A stretch of DNA of 51,047 nucleotides. Source: Prevotella micans DSM 21469 = JCM 16134 (GTDB lineage: Bacteria > Bacteroidota > Bacteroidia > Bacteroidales > Bacteroidaceae). The notes beneath the pieces are model-generated. The model had not been told where the DNA came from and searched no databases. It saw nothing but the letters and a program-made list of their open reading frames with translations. Positions 1 through 9,594 of this stretch are shown here, one piece after another. The stretch lies in assembly GCF_000614105.1 (NCBI RefSeq), contig NZ_BAKH01000013.1, positions 1-51,047 on the forward strand. Reading direction: 5' to 3'. How positions within the stretch are numbered: the first letter of the stretch is position 1; every line of letters starts with the position of its first letter. The translations under genes and the position numbers were made by a program.

Positions 1-1
1 A

Positions 2-154
2 AATGGAATTCTCTCGCGCCGTATTATTGCTATAATAAAAGAAGGGTTTGTTACTCATGGCGGCAAAGGTATATCATTCAGTCCTTTCTGGCAAATTAAT
101 CTTGGAAAGATGTGCCTCGTCATCCGAAACTCCATCCTTATAGTATGGCCTTAA
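2..154 (+). CDS. possible 3' end of an unidentified ORF cut by the window edge
   Basis: One plus-strand frame stays open from the left edge to a TAA at 152-154, giving 50 residues that end in ILIVWP. I do not recognise the product, and 50 codons is short enough to be chance. The only context is that it would converge on the minus-strand TPR gene, with the hairpin at 217-249 between them. The rest of 1-279 shows nothing else I can support. The upstream sequence would settle whether this is a real gene. Confidence 0.15.
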   Translation, partial: NGILSRRIIAIIKEGFVTHGGKGISFSPFWQINLGKMCLVIRNSILIVWP

Positions 155-216
155 CTAACAGCGTTACTTACCGTTGAATAGACCACTAAGGATAGATTTC
201 TACCTTAATAAATCAA

Positions 217-249
217 GAACGACAGTTGTATAAAAAGCAACTGTCGTTC
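217..249 (-). terminator. hairpin downstream of the TPR gene
   Basis: A perfect 12-bp inverted repeat (217-228 with 238-249, 9-base loop) lies 30 bases past the stop of the minus-strand TPR gene. On the minus strand it is followed by a T-rich but interrupted stretch. It is a likely transcript end for the exbB-to-TPR operon, and may act on both strands. Confidence 0.6.
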
Positions 250-279
250 CTAACTTATATCAATACTCTCTAAACGAGT

Positions 280-1695
280 TTAGAGACCTAATGCTTGCTT
301 TGCATTCTGATTGTCGGGGTTTATTTTCAGCACCTTATTGTAATATTCATTTGCAAGCTGCTTATTCCCTTTCTTGGAGTTATAGTAACCCAGTCCATAA
401 TAAACGGACTCTAGATAGCTCTTAGATTCATCATCAAGTTCTGTCTTCGCTTCTTCATAGGCAGCTACCTTGATGTAAAGCTCGACAACCTTATCCGGGT
501 CGTTCATCATGTTTGCAACATTAGCTTGATTCAACCAAATCCAATCGGATATTGACGGGAATTTAGCTATCATACTTTCATAAACATCCATAGCCTTGGA
601 GTATACAGAATTTCTCTCGGCTGTATCTTCAATCTTCTCGGCCTTAGCTATATATGTTTGTGCAAGTCGTGCCCAGTCAGCTGAAGTAGCCTTGGAATTC
701 TTAGCAAGATATTCCTGCTCGTACTCGAGAGCCTTGTCTTGGTCTCCTTTATCAAAATAGACCTCGGCCAAAACTTTCAGAATATTGAAGTTGTTGTTAT
801 CCATCTCCATGGCTTTATTGAGGTTTGCGAGCGCCTCATCATACTGCTTGTTACCGAGCAGCGCCCTGGCATAGACAACATAGTCATTAGAGACTTTTTT
901 TCCGCTTCCGGCAAAAACAACCTTCGCAAAGTTCAATGCGTCTGTATAATCTTCCTTCTCAACAGCAGCCATAAGGCCTATTCGGCTGATATATTCACTG
1001 CCTGGGAATTTCTGTAACCCAGCTTGCACAACCTCCATTGCTTTTGTATACTTCCTATTGATGTAGCAAACAAAGCCATAGTTGTAAAAGTTGTCTTCCG
1101 TGAAATAATCACGATTGCCTTTGTCATACCATTCAATAGCTTCGGCATATTTTCCATCTTTAAGCATAATCTCTGCCGCAGTTGCCTCAACCGGATATTT
1201 TGGATTTACAGTACGGAGCTCTTGCAATTTATCAATTGCGAGCTTGGGGTTTACGCGTCTGTAAACTCTCGCATAACGTTCGTAAGCTGCATAATTTCGT
1301 GGGTCTAGGTCAATAGCTAGCTGATATTGAGTTGCTGCTGTACCGGCATTACCAATACTATCCTTCAGCGCGGCAATATCTCCAAGTAGCAAGTAAGCAA
1401 GACTGCCATTCATTCGTTTATTATTTGTAACGAGATTTGCCATCTCCGTTGCACGGGCAAAATCATGCTGAGCAAGAAAAACATTTCCTAAGGCCACAAG
1501 AGCAGCTTCATCTTTTTTATACTGTTTCTGATAATTCTTTATAAGATCTTTACCTGCCAACGGATTGTCTGGAGCAGCCTCTAAAGCACTTATAATCGGC
1601 TTGAGTGCGGCTTTATATCCATTATCCTGCGCCATTACAGATGTTGACAATCCCAGCATCATGGCACTTGCTATGAGATATTTAATAGTTTTCAT
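280..1695 (-). CDS. secreted tetratricopeptide-repeat protein
   Basis: 471 residues. The N-terminus is a Sec signal peptide (MKTIKYLIASAMMLGLSTSVMAQ) and the rest is almost entirely TPR-like helical repeats. The best are near the C-terminus (YYGLGYYNSKKGNKQLANEY) and around residues 280-330. TPR arrays mediate protein-protein contacts, and the signal peptide puts this one in the periplasm. It is the last gene of the exbB-exbD-exbD-tonB-pstS-like cluster, 79 bases after the PstS-like gene, so it may scaffold that energy-transduction machine. That role is inferred from position only; no catalytic motif is visible. Confidence 0.85.
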   Translation of the reverse strand: MKTIKYLIASAMMLGLSTSVMAQDNGYKAALKPIISALEAAPDNPLAGKDLIKNYQKQYKKDEAALVALGNVFLAQHDFARATEMANLVTNNKRMNGSLAYLLLGDIAALKDSIGNAGTAATQYQLAIDLDPRNYAAYERYARVYRRVNPKLAIDKLQELRTVNPKYPVEATAAEIMLKDGKYAEAIEWYDKGNRDYFTEDNFYNYGFVCYINRKYTKAMEVVQAGLQKFPGSEYISRIGLMAAVEKEDYTDALNFAKVVFAGSGKKVSNDYVVYARALLGNKQYDEALANLNKAMEMDNNNFNILKVLAEVYFDKGDQDKALEYEQEYLAKNSKATSADWARLAQTYIAKAEKIEDTAERNSVYSKAMDVYESMIAKFPSISDWIWLNQANVANMMNDPDKVVELYIKVAAYEEAKTELDDESKSYLESVYYGLGYYNSKKGNKQLANEYYNKVLKINPDNQNAKQALGL

Positions 1696-1774
1696 AATCC
1701 TTCTTCTTTAAATCAAAATTCCTTTGTTATTATATATTTTATCTGATAATGCACGACTTGCATTAAACGTAGGT

Positions 1775-2737
1775 CTACTTCGTCTTAACCTTTACTTCTC
1801 GAATATTTATTTCCCCTCTATACGGCAAAAGTCCTGCCTTAAAAATTATCATTTGTCCAACAGGACCTGTTATGAAATTAGCAAAAGCCCATGGAAGAGC
1901 TTTATGAGGATCGGCAACAATAGCATATATCGTTCTGACAAACGGGTATCTTCCATCCAAAAGATAGGCTTGATAAGGCTGCCAGCTATTACTCGGAGAT
2001 GCGATGGTTGCACTGGATATAGACATTACCTTTATATTCTTCTTAAAAGTGGTATTGGTAGTGTCTCTACGATCATTCAACCAATTAGAGCCGATAACAC
2101 CAATAGCATTCGGGGTCTTATCTACATAATCTATTACAGCCTTACTGTTCTTTGCTGCAACAATATTGTTACTCTTTATATTTTTTCCCTCTAAAATAGA
2201 GTCTACAACATAGTGAAGAGTGGCTGAAGCTTTATTATCAAAAACAACCTCTATGTCTCCTTTATCTGACTTGGAGAATATCTGTTCCCAACGAGTCACC
2301 TCTCCCTTGAGTAATCGTTTTATATCATTAACCGTAATACATGTATCAACATTACTACGATTAACAATAAAAGCAACTCCATCATAGGCTATTGGAAATA
2401 CTGATGGTATCGGCCCTTTTGTACGCAAAAGGGCATCTTCTCCTTTCTTCAAAACATGGGAGGTGAAGAAAAGATTAACTTTCTGATCAAGTAATAATTG
2501 CATTCCTGTGTTATCATCCGTATATATTGGTAGTAGATGAGTGTGCGGAAAGCGATATTGATATGTCTGTATCTCCTCTTCTATAATGGGGCTAAAACTT
2601 TCGTCAGAGGCGAATTTAATCGTCCCTGACGTCGGTGTATCTGTTCTGCCATCCTTAGCTTTTCTCTTTCCACATGAATAGAGAAAAGTAAGTGACAGCA
2701 TCAATCCTACTGTTAAGTAGAATGTTGTTTTATTCAT
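1775..2737 (-). CDS. PstS-like phosphate-family substrate-binding lipoprotein
   Basis: 320 residues. The N-terminus is a lipoprotein signal with lipobox LYSC (Cys about residue 22). The body resembles PstS-type periplasmic binding proteins: a GTIKFASDESF start, a substrate-lobe region around residue 130 (FIVNRSNVD, TVNDIKRLLKGE) and a C-terminal PHKALPWAFANFITGPVGQ segment. No pstC, pstA or pstB lies nearby. The gene sits 6 bases after tonB and belongs to the TonB/ExbBD operon, an arrangement I recall from other Bacteroidetes. The ligand is therefore uncertain: the fold predicts an oxyanion such as phosphate, but the context suggests a role with TonB-dependent uptake. Confidence 0.8.
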   Translation of the reverse strand: MNKTTFYLTVGLMLSLTFLYSCGKRKAKDGRTDTPTSGTIKFASDESFSPIIEEEIQTYQYRFPHTHLLPIYTDDNTGMQLLLDQKVNLFFTSHVLKKGEDALLRTKGPIPSVFPIAYDGVAFIVNRSNVDTCITVNDIKRLLKGEVTRWEQIFSKSDKGDIEVVFDNKASATLHYVVDSILEGKNIKSNNIVAAKNSKAVIDYVDKTPNAIGVIGSNWLNDRRDTTNTTFKKNIKVMSISSATIASPSNSWQPYQAYLLDGRYPFVRTIYAIVADPHKALPWAFANFITGPVGQMIIFKAGLLPYRGEINIREVKVKTK

Positions 2738-2743
2738 ATTATA

Positions 2744-3631
2744 TTACTCAAGTCTGAAAGTCACAGGAAGTGTGAACCATACATTGGCCGGTTGTCCATT
2801 ATTCATACCAGGATTCCACTTAGGCATAATATTAACGACACGCAATGCTTCACGGTCAAGAGCCGGATCGATACCACGTACAACTTGGGCTTGACTTACG
2901 CTACCGTCTCGACCAACAACAAACTTAACAATAACTTTACCCTCAATACCATTATCGGCTGCAACCGGAGGATAACTAAGATGAGATTTTAACCAAGCTT
3001 GAACATTTCCTTTGAAAGATGGCATCTGTTCGGCAACAGTAAAGATTTTATTCTCTACTTCTTCTTTAGGTGCCTCAATCTTTGGAGCTTCTTCTTTAGG
3101 TTTTTCTATCTTCGGAGGAATCTGATCAGGCGTTACAATTGTAGTTCTATTAGCAAAATCAGAACGGTCATCAGTACCTTCTTTTGTTTCTAATCCAACA
3201 GCCTTGGTCTCTTTATTCATTTTGACCATAGGAGGCATTTCTTCCTTAACATCCTTATCGTCCTTAATAACCGGTGCGGTGAACTTTACAGTTGCACGAG
3301 TCTCAGGAACAACCTTTTCAGGCTCTTCCTTTTTGGGCTCTTGTTTCTGTTGATTCTTCTTACGCTCTTCTTGTTCCTTTTTTGCCCTTTCAAGAGCAGC
3401 AAGTTCCATCTTAGCTGCATACTCTGCTTGTGCCGCTAGCTCATCATTATGTCTTTTTATCTGATAAGCCAAATATCCTCCTCCAAGGAATGCCGCAACT
3501 AACAGAATCGTCAATGATTTAATGTTTCGCTGAGAAACAGAACGACGAAGTTTATAAGCTCCATATTCTTTATTTTTACCAGCGAACACCATATCGATCC
3601 ACTTAGGATCGTATAGATCTATTTTTGCCAT
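2744..3631 (-). CDS. tonB: TonB-family energy transducer
   Basis: 295 residues. A cytoplasmic N-terminus with the Bacteroidetes motif NKEYGAYKLRR precedes one membrane helix (about residues 39-57). Next come a charged Lys/Glu/Pro-rich linker spanning the periplasm (about 65-190) and a C-terminal TonB domain (about 200-295: SYPPVAADNGIEGKVIVKF, then FTLPVTFRLE). TonB passes proton-motive energy from ExbB/ExbD to outer-membrane TonB-dependent transporters. It is preceded 35 bases upstream by exbD and followed by the PstS-like lipoprotein, as one operon. Confidence 0.92.
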   Translation of the reverse strand: MAKIDLYDPKWIDMVFAGKNKEYGAYKLRRSVSQRNIKSLTILLVAAFLGGGYLAYQIKRHNDELAAQAEYAAKMELAALERAKKEQEERKKNQQKQEPKKEEPEKVVPETRATVKFTAPVIKDDKDVKEEMPPMVKMNKETKAVGLETKEGTDDRSDFANRTTIVTPDQIPPKIEKPKEEAPKIEAPKEEVENKIFTVAEQMPSFKGNVQAWLKSHLSYPPVAADNGIEGKVIVKFVVGRDGSVSQAQVVRGIDPALDREALRVVNIMPKWNPGMNNGQPANVWFTLPVTFRLE

Positions 3632-3666
3632 TGTTCTTTTTCTTTAATTGTTACAATCATCATGGA

Positions 3667-4341
3667 TTAAGCAGTTACACCTTTCTTGGCTAAGAGGGCT
3701 TTATCCTGCTCGTTTAGCTTATCAATAACATAAGTTCCAACATATGATATCTGCATCTCATCTAGAATATCTACAAGATGACGGTATGAAGCTTTATCAG
3801 TTGGCTTAATAATTACAGTCATTGTAGGTATTTTCTTACCATTAACTGTACCCATTTTTATAGCCGTAATCTCTGACTGATAAATACTATCTGGATAAGC
3901 AGAGGGGTTTGCCGCCCTTTTACGTTGAAGTTCTTTCATTGCAATATTCATATCCTGATAAGGAAGTGTTATGGGTTCTCCTGTAGAAGGATCGCCAACT
4001 TGCTTATGTTGAAGAACATAACGAATCCCATTTTTAGTATTACTCCAATCAGCAGGTTTCAACCATGCAGGATTATCATATTGTTGTTTACCTTCACCAT
4101 AGAAAATCTTATCGCCTTCAGCAATGTAAATAGAAATAGAATGGGAATCTTTTGCTTCATTCTTTTTCGTTTCATCTGTAGTCTTGTCATTACTCGGCAT
4201 AGTAAGTTCCATCGTAGAAGGCTTACTCAAAGTTGTACATAACATGAAGAAAGTGATTAGCAACATCAGCATGTCAACCATAGGAGTGAAGTCCACACGG
4301 ACATTCATCTTCTTCTGTTTACTTTTTACTTCTTTTGCCAT
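3667..4341 (-). CDS. exbD: ExbD/TolR-family biopolymer transport protein (second copy)
   Basis: 224 residues. A short basic cytoplasmic start (KSKQKKMNVRVDFTPMVDM) leads into a single membrane helix carrying the conserved Asp of ExbD/TolR, followed by a periplasmic domain of about 180 residues. That domain is longer than in E. coli ExbD, which is usual in Bacteroidetes. It starts directly after the first exbD (stop and start abut at 4341/4342), so the two are probably translationally coupled. The pair likely forms a heteromeric proton channel with ExbB. Confidence 0.9.
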   Translation of the reverse strand: MAKEVKSKQKKMNVRVDFTPMVDMLMLLITFFMLCTTLSKPSTMELTMPSNDKTTDETKKNEAKDSHSISIYIAEGDKIFYGEGKQQYDNPAWLKPADWSNTKNGIRYVLQHKQVGDPSTGEPITLPYQDMNIAMKELQRKRAANPSAYPDSIYQSEITAIKMGTVNGKKIPTMTVIIKPTDKASYRHLVDILDEMQISYVGTYVIDKLNEQDKALLAKKGVTA

Positions 4342-4998
4342 TTACTTAACCTCCTGATTAGCAGCCTGGACAGCTTTTTTTGTATCTAATTGTGTAATCA
4401 TATAGTAATGACTCTCATCCATATCTTGGAGTTCACTCATTACTTTTTTAATCGTACCATAAGGAGTATCAGCATCGGATTTTATTGCTAATCTTACCTT
4501 GGGATTAACCTGACGTGCTGCATTTATCCATTTCTGAAATTCCGTCATCTCCTGTCCTTTTATACTGTCTAGAGGAATACCCATCGTCGGAAGTTCTTTG
4601 TTACGAACAGCCGCAGACTTAGACAAGAAAGTCGGTAATTTATCTAATGGGACACCAAATGTTGCCTCAGCGGTGAAAGTCCTTTTTTGAGCCGGAGTTA
4701 ATGTCGTCATCATATCAACAATGTCCCCAAGCTCTTTAGTGTTATCATAACTCATAAACACCTGACCTTCCCCAGTAGGTTTTCCATTAGCACCTTTCTG
4801 AGGGCTAACTAGTATTGTTAGGACTCCATTTTCAGGCACTTTCATATCAGACACAGACCCTGGAGTATTTACTTTCACTGGCTCACTTTTTACAAAAGTA
4901 GAAGTAAGCATAAAAAAAGTAAGCAACAAAGTCATAACATCCGACATCGGTGTCATGTCTATCCAAACATCACTTTTCTTAATTTTTACTTTACCCAT
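4342..4998 (-). CDS. exbD: ExbD/TolR-family biopolymer transport protein (first copy)
   Basis: 218 residues. It has the family layout: a basic N-terminus, the motif DVWIDMTPMSDVMTLLLTFF with the proton-path Asp at the start of the only membrane helix, and a long periplasmic domain. It differs clearly from the next gene, so the two are old paralogues rather than a recent duplication. It lies 32 bases after exbB and abuts the second exbD. Together with ExbB it should convert proton flow into work on TonB. Confidence 0.9.
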   Translation of the reverse strand: MGKVKIKKSDVWIDMTPMSDVMTLLLTFFMLTSTFVKSEPVKVNTPGSVSDMKVPENGVLTILVSPQKGANGKPTGEGQVFMSYDNTKELGDIVDMMTTLTPAQKRTFTAEATFGVPLDKLPTFLSKSAAVRNKELPTMGIPLDSIKGQEMTEFQKWINAARQVNPKVRLAIKSDADTPYGTIKKVMSELQDMDESHYYMITQLDTKKAVQAANQEVK

Positions 4999-5030
4999 AG
5001 CGATAATATATTTAAAGGGTTAGCAAAAAA

Positions 5031-5870
5031 TTAAGCTTCTTCTGTATGATTTACTTCGTATGTCTGAGCGATAGAATAACCAACCTCGTCAAGGGCATAA
5101 GTAAGTTTATCAACCTTGTTTGAGAAGTAGTTGTAAGAAACCACTGCAAACCACGAAGTTGCAATACCGAACGCTGTATTGATAAGAGCCTCTGAAATAC
5201 CTTGTGAAAGTGCAGCGGAATCAGCACCACCACCTGCAGACAGAGCAGAGAAAGACTTGATCATACCTGTTACAGTACCCAGTAGTCCTGTTAGAGTACC
5301 CAATGTCACAATAGTTGCAATAATAGGTAGATTCATTGTTAATGTAGGCATTTCTAATTGAGTAGCTTCCTCATGTGCCTGCTGAATCTTCACTACTTTC
5401 TGCGACTTCTTAAGATTAACATTAGCTCCTGTTTCCATATCTTTATATGCATTCAAAGAAGCTTTAACCACATTAGCTACAGAACCTTTTTGCTGATCGC
5501 AAAGTTGGTTAGCTTTAGCAAGGTCATTACTATTAAGGGCAGCTTTGATATTTGCAACAAATCTGGGAAGAGCTCCTTTACCGAAAGCTGTCTTCAAAGC
5601 TAACCAACGCTCAATAGACATAGCAAGTACTGTAAGTAGTAGAGCATGGATGACTGGAACCACGACCCCTCCTTTAAATATTGTTCCCCATACATCAGCA
5701 GGATTTTCTTTTGTTCCTGGATCTTGGAAGTGCATATCATTTCCAAACCAAGTGTAGAATAGAGCGAATGCGACTATAGCACAAACGACAATAATCCAAA
5801 ACGCACCTCTAACTCCTGTAAAACCCTCTGCTTTTTTCTGCTGGGCCATTTTTTGCTGTGTAGTTGCCAT
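5031..5870 (-). CDS. exbB: MotA/TolQ/ExbB proton-channel family protein
   Basis: 279 residues with membrane helices near residues 24-44, 68-86, 180-205 and 225-245. The conserved MotA/TolQ/ExbB core is the segment NLPIIATIVTLGTLTGLLG followed by the next helix. ExbB forms the pentameric ring around ExbD. First gene of the operon exbB-exbD-exbD-tonB-pstS-like-TPR. A -7 box lies about 122 bases upstream (5992-5999). The start is supported by the 32-base spacing of the downstream genes and the polar MATTQQKMAQQKK opening. Confidence 0.92.
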   Translation of the reverse strand: MATTQQKMAQQKKAEGFTGVRGAFWIIVVCAIVAFALFYTWFGNDMHFQDPGTKENPADVWGTIFKGGVVVPVIHALLLTVLAMSIERWLALKTAFGKGALPRFVANIKAALNSNDLAKANQLCDQQKGSVANVVKASLNAYKDMETGANVNLKKSQKVVKIQQAHEEATQLEMPTLTMNLPIIATIVTLGTLTGLLGTVTGMIKSFSALSAGGGADSAALSQGISEALINTAFGIATSWFAVVSYNYFSNKVDKLTYALDEVGYSIAQTYEVNHTEEA

Positions 5871-5991
5871 AATTTGATAAAATTTTAAATTTCAGTTATT
5901 AATGAATTGAATTGTTAATATACTCTTGATTATAAAGCTTTTAAATAGTCACTAAAGACCACCTCAATATGGTATTATTCCACATTTTGCG

Positions 5992-5999
5992 CAAAGATA
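5992..5999 (-). promoter_or_regulatory. putative -7 box for the exbB operon
   Basis: On the minus strand this reads TATCTTTG, a perfect match to the Bacteroidetes -7 consensus TAnnTTTG. The upstream -33 element is weak (ATTG, 16 bases away). It lies in the 271-base gap between ribBA and exbB and would give a 5' leader of roughly 115 bases. Confidence 0.5.
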
Positions 6000-6141
6000 A
6001 CAATTAAGGGATAAGCAATAATGCGATTAACAGCTTTTAACCGCAAGTAAATCTTTATCCCTAAACTTATAAAATTATAGGTTACTATTATATGTAATGA
6101 AGTTACATTAAAGACTTGGAAAATTATAGCAAACATTATAT

Positions 6142-7353
6142 CTACAAATGCAGATCATGTCCCATCCTCTCCTTTTTAGTTTTCAGATAACGGTAATCAT
6201 ATTTATTTGGCGTTATTTCTATCGGTATATTTTCGGTTATTTCTAACCCATATGCTTCTAAACCAACCCTTTTTGTTGGATTATTAGTCATCAAGCGCAT
6301 TTTATGTACACCCAAATACCTTAACATCTGAGCACCACAACCATAATCACGTTCATCTGGTTTAAATCCTAAATGCAGATTTGCATCTACTGTATCCAAA
6401 CCTTCATCCTGTTGTAATTTATATGCTGCTATCTTATTCATTAAGCCTATACCTCGGCCTTCTTGCTGCATATAGATAACAACACCTTTACCTTCCTTTT
6501 CTATAGCTTGCATTGCCTTATAAAGTTGTTCTCCACAATCGCATTTACGACTTCCTAATATATCTCCCGTTGCACATGAAGAGTGCACTCTAACTAAAAC
6601 AGGTTCATCTTTTCTCCAAACACCTTTAATCAGCGCCATATGCTCTAATCCATTGCTACTTTGCCGAAAAGGTATTAAGTGAAAGTCACCATATTCGGTC
6701 GGCATATCAACCTCTTCACCAACTTCTATACTAGTTTCATTAGACAAACGATATGCTATTATATCTCTAATACTTATGATTTTAAATCCCCATTCTTGGG
6801 CTCTTTTCTGAAGATCTGGCATACGAGCCATTGTCCCATCATCGTTCATGATTTCCATTAATACGCCAGCAGGATAACATCCTGCAAGCCTACAAAGATC
6901 TATGGCGGCTTCCGTATGTCCAGAACGTCTCAGCACCCCATTGTCCTGGGCATAAAGAGGGTTAATATGACCAGGACGTCCGAAAGTGCGGGGAGTAGAT
7001 GCAGGATCAGCAAGAGCTTTTATTGTGGCTGCACGATCATGAATCGATACCCCTGTAGTACATCCCTCCAGTTTATCGACAGTAACAGTGAACGGTGTTC
7101 CAAGTACAGAGGTATTATCTGATACCTGATGAGGCAAATCAAGTTCTTTCGCACGAGATATTGTTATTGGAACGCAAAGTACTCCACGTGCATTTTTAAG
7201 CAAGAAGTTAACCTTTTCCGGAGTGATTTTTTCTGCTGCCATAATGAGGTCGCCTTCATTTTCTCGATCCTCATCATCAACTACTATTACGAATTTTCCT
7301 TCCTTGAAATCTTCAATAGCTTCTTCTATACTATTAAGTTTAAAGTTCTCCAT
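6142..7353 (-). CDS. ribBA: bifunctional DHBP synthase / GTP cyclohydrolase II (riboflavin)
   Basis: 403 residues. The N-terminal half is 3,4-dihydroxy-2-butanone 4-phosphate synthase, with the metal/active-site motif [10 protein letters not shown] at residues 26-35 and RSGHTEA near residue 140. The C-terminal half is GTP cyclohydrolase II, with the zinc motif [20 protein letters not shown] and [11 protein letters not shown]. It makes both precursors of riboflavin from ribulose 5-phosphate and GTP. It starts 11 bases after the LptF/LptG-like gene, so the two are probably cotranscribed. I see no FMN riboswitch, and that 11-base gap leaves no room for one. Confidence 0.96.
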   Translation of the reverse strand: MENFKLNSIEEAIEDFKEGKFVIVVDDEDRENEGDLIMAAEKITPEKVNFLLKNARGVLCVPITISRAKELDLPHQVSDNTSVLGTPFTVTVDKLEGCTTGVSIHDRAATIKALADPASTPRTFGRPGHINPLYAQDNGVLRRSGHTEAAIDLCRLAGCYPAGVLMEIMNDDGTMARMPDLQKRAQEWGFKIISIRDIIAYRLSNETSIEVGEEVDMPTEYGDFHLIPFRQSSNGLEHMALIKGVWRKDEPVLVRVHSSCATGDILGSRKCDCGEQLYKAMQAIEKEGKGVVIYMQQEGRGIGLMNKIAAYKLQQDEGLDTVDANLHLGFKPDERDYGCGAQMLRYLGVHKMRLMTNNPTKRVGLEAYGLEITENIPIEITPNKYDYRYLKTKKERMGHDLHL

Positions 7354-7364
7354 TATATATACTT

Positions 7365-9269
7365 TTAGTCTAAACCGTTTCTATTTTTTCTTATCTCATT
7401 TATTATAGTCTCGTTAGTCGCTGTTATAATTTTCAGATCTCTGTAGAGACGTATCCTAAACATCCACATCCTAATGTAGAAAAATAGTCCAGCCGGAATA
7501 ATTATAGCAGAGACGATATTCAGCCACTTATGTTCAAACGGACGAGTGTGTGCCTTAACCGTAAGTATCGGATATCTATTAAGTTCCGACATAATAAGCT
7601 TATTCTTTGTGTTGCTCAAATCTTCTATTATTTCCTCCAACTCATTGCTGATACGTTCTATTTCATGGTCAGGCTGATACCTAAAGAAAGTGTCTAGTAC
7701 ATTCGGAGGAAGCCACAAATTATGTCCTTCCGAATAACCAGAAATATCGACATTCATTTGAGAAAGCAATGAGGCATTTTCCTCATATTTCGGAGTGTTT
7801 ATGATTACCTCCTTACCATTCACATGCCGTTTACTACGCAACCCCAATAACCTCATAAACAGATTTCGATAGACATCTATATTGAAAACTGCCGAATCGT
7901 TATTGGCTTTGTAGGTGATGAATATTGCTGTGGGAATAAGCACCGCAGGCGATAATCCTTTACCAAACCAAATAGCCCAATCACCCTGCCGTGCCATTCT
8001 GTAACCCGTATTATCGAGAATATAGTAGATGATGAACACAAAAACACTTATAATGATAGGTACACCCAATCCACCTTTACGTATAATAGCTCCAAGAGGG
8101 GCACCAATAAAAAAGAATATTATGCAAGTCAGTGCCAAAGTGAATTTATTAATCAACTCTATTTCATGCTGACGTATTTGCCTGTCGCCATCACTGGTGA
8201 GCATACTCTTAAATTCAAGGTCGCTCACCCCCTGTTGCACATCAGCCAGTGCCTGATCTACAATCTGCCGGCGTTCCTCTGGTCGCAACTTACTATAAAG
8301 AGTGTCCAGATTAAAAGACTGTGCCATCTTCCGTGCCTCTCTAAACTGTTTTCTCTTAAAAGGAACCTCACGATAAGAAGTAGACTGTACCTCACGATAA
8401 TAAGCCCTACCTATACTATCGTAAACATGCACCAACGAGTCTCTATCATGTATTATCCTGTCAATACTCTTCGTGCGCGCATCACTTGCGATACCACCCA
8501 GATCAGCCAAGTTGAAATCAGCGTCGAAATCGAGTATTATACGCTTATGCGCAAAAGTTTCTCGACGATAAGGAACACTAGCACTATTGCCAAACTCCTG
8601 CGAGCGCATATTCTCAAACCATTCGCCGCTCCAGAGATTCAGCACAAGGTGCTTCTTCTCGGCTGTAGACTGAAGCATTCCCGAATCAGCCAATATGATG
8701 GCCTGGTCTTCGTAACTATCAGTCATCCGATAGATCATTATATTATAAAGGTGTCCGCTCGCCAAATCCTTATGCTCCACATACAAGTTCGTTTGAGGAA
8801 TTCTGTTATAAAATACACCCTCCGGAATCTCCAGTTCCGGACTTTTCTGTTGCATAGAATAGATTAGCTGAGCTATATTCTTTTGAGCATTCGGACCTAT
8901 ATTATTCTGAAAATAAAACGACGCACAGGCTATCAGAGAAGTTATAAATATCAAGCCTCGAAACGACTGAAACAAAGATATCCCAGCAGATTTTATTGCT
9001 GTTAATTCCGACCTCTCTCCCAAATTACCATAAGTCATCAACGAAGAAAGCAATATCGCCAAGGGCAAAGCCTTTGCAGTCATCCACATAGCCATATACC
9101 AAAAGAACTGTCCCATAACCTCAAGCGAAAGCCCCTTTCCGATCAAGTTGTCCACCGACTGCCACAAGAACTGCATCATCAACACAAAAAGGCTGATGAA
9201 AAAAGTCCCAGTGAACAGCAAACCAAATTGCTTTGCAATAAAAATATCAAGTTTATTAATTCGGAACAT
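7365..9269 (-). CDS. LptF/LptG-family lipopolysaccharide export permease
   Basis: About 634 residues from the chosen start [10 protein letters not shown]. It has the YjgP/YjgQ layout: N-terminal membrane helices (one near [20 protein letters not shown]), a large periplasmic beta-jellyroll region, then more helices ([34 protein letters not shown]). A C-terminal extension of about 150 residues ends in a further hydrophobic segment. It should move LPS/LOS from the inner membrane to the Lpt bridge with LptB. The frame is open to 9320, but a -7 box at 9310-9317 would place transcription start inside that longer version. The Met at 9269 also begins the family-like sequence. Confidence 0.88.
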   Translation of the reverse strand: MFRINKLDIFIAKQFGLLFTGTFFISLFVLMMQFLWQSVDNLIGKGLSLEVMGQFFWYMAMWMTAKALPLAILLSSLMTYGNLGERSELTAIKSAGISLFQSFRGLIFITSLIACASFYFQNNIGPNAQKNIAQLIYSMQQKSPELEIPEGVFYNRIPQTNLYVEHKDLASGHLYNIMIYRMTDSYEDQAIILADSGMLQSTAEKKHLVLNLWSGEWFENMRSQEFGNSASVPYRRETFAHKRIILDFDADFNLADLGGIASDARTKSIDRIIHDRDSLVHVYDSIGRAYYREVQSTSYREVPFKRKQFREARKMAQSFNLDTLYSKLRPEERRQIVDQALADVQQGVSDLEFKSMLTSDGDRQIRQHEIELINKFTLALTCIIFFFIGAPLGAIIRKGGLGVPIIISVFVFIIYYILDNTGYRMARQGDWAIWFGKGLSPAVLIPTAIFITYKANNDSAVFNIDVYRNLFMRLLGLRSKRHVNGKEVIINTPKYEENASLLSQMNVDISGYSEGHNLWLPPNVLDTFFRYQPDHEIERISNELEEIIEDLSNTKNKLIMSELNRYPILTVKAHTRPFEHKWLNIVSAIIIPAGLFFYIRMWMFRIRLYRDLKIITATNETIINEIRKNRNGLD

Positions 9270-9309
9270 CAGGTTTATGAGACAGTGCTCCAGCACTACG
9301 TTCTGCATG

Positions 9310-9317
9310 CAAAAGTA
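9310..9317 (-). promoter_or_regulatory. putative -7 box for the lptF/G-ribBA operon
   Basis: Minus-strand TACTTTTG matches TAnnTTTG. No good -33 box is visible at the usual spacing. It lies back to back with the tRNA promoter on the other strand, and its predicted start site supports translation beginning at 9269. Confidence 0.45.
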
Positions 9318-9326
9318 CAAAAAGAT

Positions 9327-9356
9327 TTTGTGGGTTATTTTTTTTCAATACCTTTG
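9327..9356 (+). promoter_or_regulatory. promoter of the tRNA gene (TTTG-N18-TACCTTTG)
   Basis: A TTTG at 9327-9330 and TACCTTTG at 9349-9356 are separated by 18 bases, a close match to the Bacteroidetes housekeeping promoter. The tRNA begins 38 bases past the -7 box. Confidence 0.7.
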
Positions 9357-9394
9357 CATCACTTTCTTACAAAGGGAAAGCGCTCAAAAAACAT

Positions 9395-9468
9395 GGCGGG
9401 ATAGCTCAGCTGGTTAGAGCGTCGGATTCATAATCCGGAGGTCGTGGGTTCGGGTCCCACCCCCGCTA
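9395..9468 (+). tRNA. tRNA with anticodon CAT, probably elongator tRNA-Met
   Basis: A full cloverleaf can be folded: D arm GCTC...GAGC, anticodon stem TCGGA/TCCGG (with one non-canonical pair) closing the loop TTCATAA, T arm GTGGG-TTCGGGT-CCCAC, discriminator A. The anticodon is CAT. G1-U72 is a wobble pair and A7-C66 is a mismatch in the acceptor stem. The 3' CCA is not fully encoded (ACA follows). An initiator tRNA is unlikely because the three G-C pairs at the base of the anticodon stem are absent. A tRNA-Ile(CAT) cannot be excluded by eye. Confidence 0.92.
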
Positions 9469-9473
9469 CAAAG

Positions 9474-9514
9474 AATAGCCGTTAGTCATTTGATTATCGG
9501 CTATTTTTATTTTT
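9474..9514 (+). terminator. intrinsic terminator of the tRNA
   Basis: An 8-bp stem (9474-9481 with 9498-9505) closes a 16-base loop. It is followed by a T-rich tail starting 5 bases past the tRNA. Confidence 0.7.
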
Positions 9515-9594
9515 CTCAAGAGATATTTACAAACCATTCTGCACTTTGGTAAGACTTAAAAGTCTAATCTAGTTTAGATATTATTAAGCTAGCA

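Noticed and set aside
7253..7364. FMN riboswitch upstream of ribBA
   Set aside because: The gap to the upstream gene is 11 bases, too short for the aptamer, and no RFN-like elements are visible.
9552..9565. Regulatory site at the palindrome AGACTTAAAAGTCT
   Set aside because: It is a perfect 14-bp palindrome downstream of the minus-strand gene. It could be a weak terminator element, but there is no T-run and no other support, so I did not call it.
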